From NCBI GenBank assembly GCA_029168955.1, contig JAPDOI010001933.1, positions 57,222 through 121,221 of the forward strand: a stretch of DNA of 64,000 nucleotides, written 5' to 3'. Made by a program: the position numbers and the translations under genes. This stretch comes from Aplectana chamaeleonis. Its lineage: Eukaryota > Nematoda > Chromadorea > Rhabditida > Cosmocercidae. Below the pieces are notes generated by a model. It was not told the origin of the DNA, made no database searches, and worked only from the letters and a program-made list of their open reading frames with translations. Position 1 is the first letter of the stretch. Each line of letters begins with the position of its first letter. Below are positions 1 to 12,300 of the stretch, in pieces.

Positions 1-758
1 AAGCTCACAAAACTGCAAAAAGGTAACTTTTTCTGGGTTCAAAAATTTTAAACAACATTACCTTTGCCCACGAAAAATTATTTGAGATGGTGAACAAAAT
101 TATGAGAAGCGTTCTCGGCTAAACACAGGTGTACGGCAAAGTTTGCGCTGTAAAAGTTCCAACTTCTGAAAATCAGGAGGCCGACTTTTTGTCATTTTCG
201 AGATGTCCTGAAGCGTTGAAGGAATTTAGATTGCGGATTATTGAGAGACGGGACTATAACTTTAAAATAAGAAACATGGTCTGCTAAACGCTCGGGACAT
301 GGCTAAGACAAACCCTAGTTAAGCACGGTCAACGCGGCATTCAACAGTGAACAAAGCAACGATAAACTACTTCTGCGAACATAAGGCTGATCTACACACC
401 AGTTGAACTTCAGACAACGTTCGAGAACAAGGTGAAAATCCGAAAAAGAAAATGAAGTGGATGGCATGTTGAACATGTTGTCGAATTCCCTCCGAGCTTA
501 TTTAGACCATTATGAGAGACCTTAAGTACTCTTTTTTTTGGATTGAATTTGAGACCCTTTTTTTAGTTTACCAACTTTTTCCGTTTTCTTTCATGAGCTT
601 TTTCGGTCTAGTTTCAGCTTCGTAACTTTTCTTCTACGCTGAATGGATGAGTAAATTGATAAATATTTTTTCTTTGAGAGTCTAGAAATTTTGCACTGGC
701 TTGTATGAGAATAAATTTTCCTGGAAGCTATGCGTTTCAACTGATTTAAAGTGAGCTA

Positions 759-903
759 ACGTCGGCGTGGATCCGGAAGAGGCTTTGCGTTCACTGTTTA
801 AGGTTGGCGCAAACTCGGTGCACTTGTGTTATAGCATGTGGCACCGAGCTTGCGCCAACCTCCGATGGGGAACGCAAAGTCTCTTCCGGATCCACGCCGA
901 TGT
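759..903. mobile_element. Palindromic MITE, 145 bp, TA target (GTGGATCCGGAAGAG family)
   Basis: Near-perfect inverted repeat from ACGTCGGCGTGGATCC to its complement, flanked by TA at 757-758 and 904-905. Further copies are 7768-9009 (interrupted), 20188-20322 and a half copy at 50620-50690. The length and TA target suggest a Tc1/mariner-derived MITE. Confidence 0.85.
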
Positions 904-905
904 TA

Positions 906-2959
906 TGTACCTCTGCACAAGTGGTGGTGTCGTCGCAGGATGCGTAGCACTCTCGAGCACAAGATAACGTTCTTCCCAACTCACAATCTGAAGGGTTAAA
1001 CCAGATGGTTTCAACAAGCAGATTTTCAATAAAATAAAAATGATTTTCAATAATAAATAGATTTAGGGAGCATACAAAAAAAAAACGTGTAGCCTCAGCT
1101 CTCGGCATACAGGTCTCAAGCTCAGATTCCAAAGCACTTTAAATATACAAATGTTTTCGAGCTAACAAAAGACGTTCAGCTGAGTAATCAATTTCTGAGT
1201 CAAAATTATGCGTGAAGACCACGCCTTTTCTTATAATGAAACAAGTATGGAGCACCAACCTTTGACCACGATGGCAGTAGCATATCGTGTGGCGACGAAC
1301 AATATCACGGAAAACACAAAGACGGACCGCTGGAAAGGAAAGTTTTGATACTACATGAGCACAATCGAAGTTTTCTTAGTTCCCATGCCCCACACTGGAT
1401 AGACCTCTGTATGATGGCTATGGTTCAGGAAGTATATGGTTAGAAGTTGTTATAAAACGCGAAATTGTATCCGCTTATGTTGCGGCGAAGTCACTATTTC
1501 AGCGTTCATTAATTGCGAGGGTTGTTGATTGAATGCAAAGAATGGGAGGATACTCGTGCTCAGTTTTTTTTCTGGCTAAGTGCGACGCGCCCGGCGGAAT
1601 GATTCTGCCTTCGCTTTGTTGGCGTTCCGCGCGTGGCTCATGTAGCCAACTGATCTGGGCCCGAGGCTCCTCCCTTTCTGTGCATTCGATCAACGTGTCC
1701 CTTGCGAAGGCGCACATTATTGCAAATTCGATACTCATCACGGTGCCTTATGGCCTCAGAAGACTACAACGGACTAGTTCACGAAACGCCGCTGTTACTC
1801 TGCTGCAATTCGATATGCCTACTCCCAATCCTATGATTGAGAGATAAAACAGAAACACATCATTTTCAAAAGGTCCAACGAAGAGTAAACATTAGGTGAA
1901 CCAAAAATTTGTACCAAGTTAACGCGGTTAAGACAGTGATCTTCCCAATATGCATACCTCTATGTAAGAACACGATTGGCGTGCGAATTAGAGCTTTCTG
2001 TTTGCATATAAGTTTTCAGACTACAGAAGGCAACCTCTCCAAGCACTATTCAACAAAAGTTTATGAGACCTTCGCGTCGAGCCAGTCAATATACACTCTG
2101 AACTAACAACTCCGTTAAAGTGCCTATGAGTAGTTGCATTGTTTACTGCCTGCTCAAGTCAGGAGCGAGTACGTCTAAAAACAAATAAAGGCGAACACTT
2201 ACAAACATGTTGTTCGTCCGTTTGACCTCCACGCAAACCACTGCGCGTCAGTCGCAAACTTTATAGGTCTGGTTGATGACCCAATTGATGGTAATGATTC
2301 GAATTTTCCAAATAAGCAGATAAACAATGTTATCAGGTATCTTTGATTTCTAATGATGGTCTAGCAAAAAAAAAACATAAAATAACTGATATCAAATAAG
2401 GGCCAAATGTGATTTAGCCTTAAGCTTCGCGTGCACCTGATTTGGTTTTTAATCACCCAGCAAAACCTGCAATTCCGAGATCGAAGTTCTGATTAGCTAT
2501 GGGTATGCGATTTCTTTTCCGTTGAAAAAAAGCGTAAAAAGTTGGCATAACCACCAGAAAATGATTCGGAATAGTTTTTGAGGTTCGAGAGAAAAGGGGA
2601 AAACCACTCGATTTTGGACGGAAAAAAACGTTCACCTTCTTTTCTTTTTTTCGGGCGGTGTTTACGATAATGTTGGAACACATAGGATTGATCTGGGAAA
2701 CTCATTCTTGTAGAGGATGCTGGGAATGTGTGCAGCTCTCAACTATTCAGTTTCGAAGTTGAAAGCTCAATTTCAGCGAAAACTCTAAATTGATTTCGAA
2801 GATAGGCAAGCACATGTAAACATGTAATTATGAATTATCCGACATTCACTCGTCCTTAAAAATAAACTAATTAACAACAACCCCGTCACTGATGGGCGTC
2901 CTCCCAAGGCTGTTCCCTCCTTGAGACGGTATTGCGCTGCAAGCTACATATACGGCGGG
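906..2959. other. Nothing recognised
   Basis: Mixed-composition sequence downstream of the first MITE. Short open frames lack domains, and I found no repeat shared with the rest of the window. Confidence 0.35.
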
Positions 2960-3200
2960 ACCTTGGAAGTCGTTTTCGGAACGCCGCAAGTTGTGAGCAG
3001 GATTTCAGAAATGCGCAGGATACCGTAGAAGGTTAACGGGAACCCGTTGCGAGTGCGCGGTACGCCGAGGAACGTGTATGGGACCATACCGGGACTGCGC
3101 AAGACACTGTATAAAGTGTAGGATACCGAAGTGGGAGTGACGCAGCAGAAAGGGTGTAGGATCCAACTTTGAAGTGTACCCCAAATTCAAAATCGTGGGA
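2960..3200 (-). repeat. Eroded 42-bp satellite array
   Basis: Degenerate repeats around GTGCGCAGGATACCGTAG and AGTGGGAGTGACGCAG match the reverse orientation of the 42-bp satellite at 56590-57400, with many mutations. Confidence 0.5.
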
Positions 3201-3671
3201 TCATCCAAATTAGCCGCGGAGCACGAAATTTGCGTGGGTATGTTATGGCTGTGGAGACTCGCGTGCGTGGGTCGATATGCAGCCAATCAACGCAGATCGT
3301 TCGTATAAGTATTTAACTTGTCAGAAGATATGTGGGTGCTCAGTCAGACGGTAGTGATTAATTTTTTTTAATGCTACACACAAATTTCGATGTTCATTGG
3401 ATTTTTAGAGTTTCCTTCGAGTTGAATGGCAAGCCAATTCATGCGCATGAAGTTTTTCACTGCTTTCAAAGAGATTATTACAATTTCTTCAATGCTAAAT
3501 CATAACACTTCTGTAGCGGAGCATAAAAGTTACAAACTACTTACATTAATTCGAGTGGCAGCTTAGTTTTATATGGAAGGCATTAATTGATTCGTTTAAT
3601 GGCGTAAGGTTTCGACGTATTGTCCCTGCAATCCATAACCTTACTTAGTGTTGTCCATATTTTGGACAATC

Positions 3672-5928
3672 TAGTGGCCGCTATAATTGGGCCGAATCGA
3701 ATGTTCGAATCATCATCTGATTGAAAAAATTCGACTTCGTCTAAATCGACTAAGTCGACAATTCGAAAATTGGAAAATCCGGCTAAATCGAAAAGTCGAT
3801 TATTCGAAAAAGGGCGATTTCCGGATAAGTCGAGAAGTCGATCATTCAAAAAGAGTAATATTAGACTTTTTCGAAATTTTTGCCGCTTTCAAGAGTAGCT
3901 GTTATACTTGTTATCCGAAGATATTTCTTCGGATAATGGACCGATTCAGATATAACCGATTTTAAATTTCCCGGATATTCGTTCGATTCAGACAATGCGT
4001 TTTTTTCAGATTTTGGATAATGGATCGATTCAGCTAATGCCATTTTTTCAATGATTCGGATACGGATATCCGGTCGGATAACTTCGGCTATTTTCGGAAC
4101 CAAGTTTAATTGATGCAAAACGGTAAAAAATGAATCAGGTACTCTAGGCAAGCCTCTGAAAACATTCATAAGAAAAAAACAGAAGACCTTCATTGCATTT
4201 GCAGCATGTTCACATACGAACATCAGTCTTCAGAAATGCATATTAATAACAATATGAAAACAAATCTTCAATTATTCTATCGTCGTTGGGAGGCACAGTA
4301 TCATCCATACACAGGTTTTTCAGAACAACTAGCTAGTAAAAAGTATGCAAAGCAACTATACAAAAAACTTCTACACTGAATGACTGGCCACTTGGTAATC
4401 TCACTTGACTACGCCCATTTTTGCGCGCCGCAACGACTCTTCCGATTTCGGAAGGAGGAGGAATACCTTGGGTCGATGTACTAAACAGGAGGCGGTACGG
4501 GAAAATGGGCGTGATCGAGTGTAATTTTATCCCAATTTATCCAATTTTATCCCGAAAATTATCCGATTTTATCCGAATTTTTTAGCCTTCGGATAATGGT
4601 TCGATTCAGATAATGCCGATTTTAAATTACCCGGATATTGGTTCGATTCGGATATCCGGTCGGATATTCGAAAAGGAGTGATTCGGATACTAAGCATTGC
4701 ACCTGGTTACTGAGAAAGATGTTGGAAATTCCAGCTACTCCATCTGGACACATTTTTCTTATTTGCGCATAATCAATGCAAAATTTTTGTAGCCGCAGAC
4801 AAAAATAATTGATGCCTTCTTTCTACTATCTAATTCGTTTTTTGCTTATTTCTACATGTGCGCAACGTTCAATGAATTTTATACTGAATTAAGAGCTCAT
4901 AAGATTTTAAATAAAGGTGTCTGAATGGAAATGAAAATGGGGAAACTGCGGGCGAATTATGCTGATCATCGAGGAGGAAAATTGTCATATTAGAGGGATC
5001 TTTGCGTTCCCTGTTGTGCGGAAGCGCAAGCTCGGTGCCCGCATGTTATAACACGTGGCATCTAGTTTACAGTTCACCTCCGCAATGCCGTTCAGTCCGC
5101 AAAGTGCACGCTGTTTGCGAAAGCGTGCTGCGGCGCGGTTGCGAGTATCCTAAGACAGGGATGTGGGATCATCCGCGCGGTTTTTGCCTTTGGTGCCCGG
5201 GTGATCCCACCGCTCGGGTGATCCCACATCTGTGTCTAAGGATGCCGGCAACCGCGCCGCAGCAAGCTTTCGCAATGAGCGTGCACATTGCGGACTGAAC
5301 GCGTGTGCGGAGATGAATTGTACACTAACCGCCGATAGGAATCGCCAAGCATTACCACGATTCGAGCAGACTGTACACTCGTTGCCCTATAGCTCGTTAA
5401 ATTTAGGAGACTCGCTTCAGTTCCCAAGGGTTACTTACCCGCCGTTGTTCCCTCGGACAATAGCCGTTGGACCCTAAGGCCAGCTTCCAAAATTATCGAT
5501 TCTTTCATTTTTATTTGAAGACTTTCCTAAGTCGCAAATAATTCCTAGTGAATCCTTTCAACTTTTTTGTGTTTAGGCTATTCTTTCTTCGCATTCCGAT
5601 TACCTAAATATGCGGAAAAATTTGTAATGGCGCTGTTGCGGGAACAAAAAAGTTAGATAGGCTGTCACCTCTTCATGTACCGTCCGAATAGCTGGATGGA
5701 AGGGTAGATAATTTTTTAAGTCGATTGAAAAAGTCGACTTTTTATTCGAGAAGTCGATCATTCGAAAAAGTGGGATTTTCGACTTATTCGAAAACGTCGA
5801 TCATTCGAAAAGTTGAAATTTCGGCTAAATCCGAAAGTCGATCATTCGAAAAAGTCTTATTTTCGACTTATTGGAAAAGTCGATCATTCGAAAAAAAAAT
5901 TGAATTTGCCCAAGTATAGTGGCCGCTA
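3672..5928. mobile_element. Inverted-repeat element with CGAAAAAGTCGAT subterminal repeats, 2257 bp
   Basis: The ends are TAGTGGCCGCTATAATTGGGC (3672-3692) and its complement (5908-5928), with 3 mismatches. Next to each end lie repeats of ATTCGAAAAAGTCGATC (3715-3855, 5720-5900). The interior has repeats of TTCGGATAATGGACCGATTC (3915-4090, 4580-4680) and a nested MITE (5065-5325). No target duplication is clear and no coding sequence is recognisable. Confidence 0.65.
5065..5325. mobile_element. Palindromic MITE with TA target, 261 bp
   Basis: The arms run from GTTTACAGTTCACCTCCGCA to its complement near 5325, flanked by TA (5063-5064, 5326-5327). The centre holds a second, inner inverted repeat (GATGTGGGATCATCCG against CGGGTGATCCCACATC). 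Confidence 0.7.
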
Positions 5929-6330
5929 TGACTACTTACGCGGTCAAGCAAAAGCGGAAGTTTGCGGAAATGATGTCAGAACCAAGCTATGGCTTTAGGG
6001 TCGCATTGTCAGAAAAGTTTCCGTGTTAACTCATTTTTTTTTCGGTTTGACTTCAAGAGCTTCCGGTAGTGCTTTTCGCAACGCTGTATGTAGAGTGGCT
6101 GGGGGATCACGACCGGAACGCCGTAGCCTGCCTATACGAGAATCGACAGAGAGATAGTATGGATTCTCTATTGACTAGTGGCAAAACGTCAACTGTTAGG
6201 CTCAGGCGATTATCTGCCCATAGCCACCTGACACTTCGACCATTGTAAGTGGCTTCGTAATATCGAACAAGCACAAATACTCGCTAAGCATACGGGGTAG
6301 ATACGGGGTTTGAGTCCGTGAAAGAACAGA

Positions 6331-6336
6331 TTTATT
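6331..6336 (-). terminator. Poly(A) signal AATAAA of TIL gene 2
   Basis: AATAAA on the minus strand, 44 nt downstream of the TAG stop at 6380-6382. The spacing is normal for a short nematode 3' UTR. Confidence 0.6.
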
Positions 6337-6379
6337 TCATGTCGGAAACTCCAACAACAGACATATCGGGCCATGGAGG

Positions 6380-9300
6380 CTAAGAACGACAAAAGTTTCT
6401 TGGAACGCATGTGTTCGAAGCCGTATCCCTGACATAGCCAACCCGGCAGGTACATCCACTTATGCAGTAGGGGAAGCAGCGCTGAAATAGAGTGAGTTCA
6501 TTTGCAAAGGGAGGCAGCTCAACCGCATCAGGAAGATCTCACCTTGGTACTACTGTAACAGACGTTTTCACATGGTATACAATTAACACGCACTTCGTAA
6601 GAAGTACAAGCTGGAATGCGGGTAAATAAACGTACAAAGGGACAGATGGATCAAGTGCGTTTAAAAGCGGTTACGAGAACTTCATGCTTTCTTTCTGATG
6701 GGAAGTTTCCATGTCAAATAAGAGGACAGTCATAAACGCACAACTTGTTTTAACTTACGGAGATTTGCAGTTTTCTGGTAGTTGTAGGGAGATTTAGGCG
6801 TAGCTACTCGTGCCACCACTTGTACAGCGTCCTGCAGAGGAACTTGTCCGGAGACGTAGTATGTCGGTGAGCCCGATGGATACACGTACACAGGTCTAAC
6901 CACTCTTGGGTATACGTAAACTGGTCTCACCACCCTAGGACGTGAGTTGGGGCAAGCATATCTGCAATTGACGAATATTGAGATAAGCTAACTTTAAAAC
7001 TGTCGAAAGATCAGGGCACCGTGCTGGAAAAAATGTATCATTGTGGCAGCTCAAACTTGCACTATGACCATCGAGAAAGATCATCAGTACATATGCATCC
7101 AGCAACACGTGGGTACAGTCTCTTCTCATGAGTTGTTGCAGCTTTACCTCGGAATGCAGAGCCCGACGTAGCGAATATGTCCAGCAGTGCATCGGCACAC
7201 ATTGCGAACACAACGACTAGAGCAACTCTGAATTGGAGGACATCAAAGTATCGTCAGAGATCTTCAATTAGGCCTTTTCAGAGCGTGATCGCAGACCGAC
7301 GCGATCGTTTGCGCTGCGATGCCACCATTGAGGCGTCGAACTGCGCGATTCCAGCACTTTTAAAAGGAATCCTGTCTAAGGCCGGGATCATACTTCCGGC
7401 GACGAGCGACGCGACGTGATGCTTACCACCAATATCGACCGAAAATCGATATGCCCGACATGCACAGTCGCTGTCGCTGGTCGCGGGAGTTATGATTTCG
7501 GCCTAAACAAGCTGCGAGCTGATTCTGCGACGCGTCTGCATCGATACGGAAGGTTACTAAATGATCGCTTAGCAGGAGGATCGCATTCTGAAGGAGGTCT
7601 TAGGAAGCCGCAGTCTATTGAGCACAAAAACATTCGATCAATAACCACCATCCTTCCGCTTTTCCACGTGCCGCAATGCTGCGTTACGACTTTCTAAATG
7701 AAAAATGGCTCAGAACATATGTAAATGATTCCTTCCTCTGGAAGAGACCCTAAGTAATCCCCACTTAACTTCGGCGTTGATCCCGAACAGGGGTGTGCAT
7801 TTTCCGTTTACCGATTTACCGAATTTCAGGATTTACCGGTGTTTTTCGGTAAATTTTGATTTACCGAGTTACCGAGTTTTTCTCGGAATTTACCGAAATT
7901 TTTGCCGAAAAAATTGGTTGTTTTTTGCTTAATCGGCCTACTTCTTACTCGTATTTCACGGGTTAGCTACAGTTGAGGCATGCATTCGGCACGATATCCT
8001 TCTTTATCCTTCTTTTTGTTAATCTTTTTTAACCCTTTAGTCTACTTTTTGAATGCTCAAACGATATCTTCACCTTTTGTGTCACGTACTTTTTCTTAGC
8101 GAGATAATACTCCGAGAAATGCATAGTTTTTTCAAAAATGTCAACAGATTTCCAGGGCAGCAGAGCTCTGAAGCAGATATTTCAGTCACTTGAAAATTTC
8201 TTCTCGAAGACCCCGACATAACACTGAATCCTCTGCAGTTCGGGAACGACTCCATTGTGAAATCATCGTACCCGCACCTTTCCTCACTGACCAATAAGTA
8301 CTTTTGCGCGCCTTCTGGCACTGTTGAGGTGGGAAGGATGTTTTCTTCAGCTGGCCTGATTTTGAGTAACTACAGAAAGGCCTTGACACCAGAAAATTTT
8401 GAAATGTTACTTTTTCTCAAAATCAAGGTTCTGCTGATCAGGTTCAGCCGTTGAGCTAAGTTTAATATGTAAAACTCACTCATTATTTGCACTATCCTCA
8501 TGCACTATTGAAAATGATACATAAATATTATCGGTCATTTGTGCTATCGTATGGGATACTGTCGTTCTCTGGGCCGAATTCCGGTCCGCATTTGCGGACT
8601 ACGGCTATTGCATCATGCGACACGTGCTAATAATGCTGGGACCACTTGGTCCCGGCACGATTCACCCTTCTCCCAGTACGATAAACACGCGTCGCATGAT
8701 GCAACAGCCGTAGTCCGCAGTTGCGGAACGGATTTCGGCTCAGAGAACGACAGTAGGCACCAAAAAACCCAAGTCAGAATTTTTACCAAATATTCCGTTT
8801 TTATGGTATTTACCGAAAAAATAGGTAAAAAGTTTCGGTAAAAAAATTACAGAAAAGAATTTTCCGCACATCCCTGATCCCGAAGAGACTCCGCGTTCAC
8901 TGTTGAAGGTTGGCGCAAATTCGGTGCACCTATGTTATAGCATATGGCACCGAGTTTGCACCAACCTTCAACAGTGAACGCGAACTCTCTTCCGGATCCA
9001 CGCCGACTTTACATGTTTTGTTTTCAAAATCAGTGCTCACATTAACTTCAAAACTTGGGATTTTTTTGCTAAGATGGCTATTTTCTCTTTTGGTAGGGCT
9101 GATGTGGCAGAGAAACTGAAAAGAAAACAAGCTACAGGTAGAGTCTCCTCGCAGATTTTGGCCTAGGAGGCAGCGGAGGTTGATGGAAACATTGTTGGCC
9201 GCTGGTGTCGCCAACGTCGCAAGGCCAACTGCAGTAATCGCGCCAGCTCCATTCACTAGACTGAATTTGATATGGAGACCATACGCGATATGCTTTTGTC

Positions 9301-12300
9301 CTGGGCAGCCTTTCACTTTCACAAGGAAAGTTTTCAGAGCGTTAAACGCATCTGCGAAAACGAATCGTTGTGTTGGTATCTCCTGGGCATCCGTAGTAAA
9401 ACGGCGTAGTATCCCGCCCCGAGCTGCTGATTCAAAGAAGTTATGAGCTCTATACAGTATTTTCTGTACTTTTCGTACCTTCCAAAACGCTCAGTTAGCT
9501 TTACGGATTCTGGAAACGAACCTCGTAATCACGTTTATAGCCGAAAATAACACTGTGGACAGAGTTTAGGTGAAATCACATTTCTCGAAATTTGAATAGA
9601 GTGAAACAGCTTTCACTCTATTCAATCTTCCAAAAGATACCAACAATACAATTCGTTTCCGCAGAGGTATTTACTGTTCTAACCATCTCCCTTGTCAGTG
9701 AAAATTTCTGTTGTGATAACTAGATCCCTCCTATACGCATCCGACGGAACTCTCGATTTTTGCTGCTCGTTGACAGCAGCTTTCTCATTTTTCAGCCAGC
9801 AAAACTGCTCTGGTGTTGGAAATGATATTTTCGCGATTCCAAAATGAACTCGTTTGTCGTCGCGAATGACTAGGTTCCTGAACTATTTCGCTGAGAGCAG
9901 ACGCTTTAGCGCATTCTTCGACGTTTCACGATAAAAACCATGCCTGATCTTTTTTGTGGAGATCGGCAGCTGCGGGGCCTAGCGCAACCCTAACGTTGAA
10001 AAAACTATGGGCAATTAGCTCGGAACGGTCCCCTACGGCCCCAAAGTTGGACACCCATCACCTCGTCACACCCCAGATTAACTTTCCACGCCCACCAACG
10101 TGAACAAATGAATGCTCGAGATTGTGAGATGAGCGATGGTTTTTCGATCAATAGCCCGTTCTTCCCTTCACTCTCAACTTCTCTCTTTACTCAGGTCAGC
10201 TCGCATACATCGGCTGCAAGAGACGGAAGTTACAAGCCTCGGAAAACTCGTCCACCATGCTTCCTTAGCTCAATTTTTGAGGGACCACAACTCCGCTCCT
10301 AGGTCTTGTACGATTCCAAAAACACCGCTGGAATCAGCATAGAACCGTCTTCAAGATAGGCGAAAAAGCAGAAAAGCGATTCTTATCGTGAACACTGCCT
10401 TTAAAGGCACAGTTCAAGCTCAGGGACGAAATCTGTGATTTCCATATAGTTGTGAAGTGGACCCACCCCACATAACACCTGCCAAGTGCGAGCTTTCGAA
10501 TCCTCCGAATAAGCGAGATATAGGAGGAAGCCACTTTGGCACGCCCCTTTTACGATCTTTCGAGCTGAACAGAGGCGAGTTCAGCGATAATTTCCGATCA
10601 ATAGCCCCGTTCTTCCCTTCAGTTTCAGCCTAACTCTTTATTCAGGGCGTTACGCATAGATCGGCTATAAATGACGGAAGTTACCAGCCGCGGACAACTC
10701 GTCCATCATGCTTCCGCAGCCCAAGTTTTGAGGGGCCATAACTCCGTTTCCAGAGGGTCTTGTACGATTGCAGAGACATCATTGGAACCAGCGTGGGACC
10801 GTTCTCAAGATAGGCAAGAAAACAAAAAAAAATAGGCTAGAAAACAGAAAAACGATTCTGAGATTGGACTGTGCCTGTAAAGGCAGTGGTCGCAATGAAA
10901 AAAGTTGTGGAAAAAACATGAAAATCTGCTTGATCCGCAAACCGCTAAGGGACCACTAAGGTTACGCGGCAAGAAACGAGCTAAACACAGAGTTATTAAG
11001 ATCCTAAGTTTACAATTCGTGCACACGTGCACAGCTCCGCCCAAAAATATCTCAGTCTCTTGAGCAGTCGAAAATCATTGACGTTCATAGCCGGAAATGA
11101 ATTGCAATTTAACTAATGAAATTAGGTGAACAATGAAAGCGAGCCCTTCCTTCAATGTTTGACTCTACGAGAACAGGAATATTTGAGCAGGTCAGTCCGA
11201 AGGATAATTTTCATTGGTTGAATTCCAATTTCAAGCCAGCGCACGTTCATGATAGCATAGATCATCGATGCCGATCAGGGATGAGCGGAGTTCCGCGTTT
11301 CGCGTTCCGAAACCCGCAGTTTCGCGCATTTTTGGCATTCCGCGTTCCGAGAACCACAGAAAACGCCGCAGAATGCGAAAATATCGGGTCGTCTGGGACG
11401 TAAGAAAACACTAGATGATTTCTGAATTTTTCCGCGTTTCGCGTTCCGAAAACCGCATTTCCGCGCATTTTCAGGCGTTCCGCACCCGATTTCCGAAACC
11501 CGAGAAAATTTTTTTTGTTCCGAAGCCCGAAAACCGATTTCCGAAATTTCATAATTTTTAATCCGCTCATCCCTGATGCCGATGTTCTGGACAGGGCTCG
11601 TCCAACATCGAAAGACAGGAAAGTTCAGGCCTGAAATTTGGCTGAAAACGGTTTTTTTCCGCAATTTTTTCATATAGGTCTTTTAACTCTGAATCCAGAA
11701 ATAAGATTTAAAGAGTAAAAGAAGACAACCATATTTCAGCGTGACCACTGCCTTTAATGTGAAAGCCTCGAAAACAAGAATCGTGGCTGGCACTGCTTTC
11801 AAGCTATTATTCTCCACCGTATCATTGCGAACTCAGGAATTTAGGGGTTTCGGTATGGTTTCTCTTGAAGAGGGGAATTGCAGCCGAAGCGCGCACCCGG
11901 CCGAGCGCTGGGATTCTTGCATTCAAGAGCTCTATATCTGCATTTATCCGTTTCTTTCAGCTAATTAAAAATAATTTTCTACTGAAAACGATTAGCTACA
12001 TGAGCAGCGAAAATCAATTAGCAGCAACTAACCGCTTGGTTGAGTAGCGCAAGTAAGAACCATATTTCTACAATGTCTCAACTTTACTCACAGGAGCTGG
12101 ATCAGCGCATGTAGGCTCGCATGCTGTTCCACATCTAGCTCGCCTCTGATTTGCGCCACACGCTATAACGAAATTCTTGATTATCAGTTGATAGTCTCAA
12201 TAATTGACATATTTCAGGGTGGCAAAAAATACATCCCGGGAAAGTTTTATAGCAAGCCATATATTTAGCTAAATATGAAGTTCTGAGAAAATGCTAAGCG

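Larger units (their letters stand above)
7788..8876 (+). mobile_element. hAT element, 1089 bp, inserted in a MITE
   Basis: The ends are CAGGGGTGTGCATTTTCCG and the complement of CAGGGATGTGCGGAAAA. The perfect 8-bp duplication ATCCCGAA lies at 7780-7787 and 8877-8884. Subterminal TTACCGA repeats are present at both ends. It retains the 3' end of its transposase (8227-8454). It is itself carried inside the MITE 7768-9009 and contains the MITE 8559-8753. Confidence 0.9.
7768..9009. mobile_element. Same MITE family as 759-903, interrupted by the hAT element 7788-8876
   Basis: The left end ACTTCGGCGTTGATCC is cut after ATCCCGAA by the hAT element, and the rest resumes at 8885. The right end is GGATCCACGCCGACTT. 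TA lies on both sides (7766-7767, 9010-9011). Confidence 0.85.
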
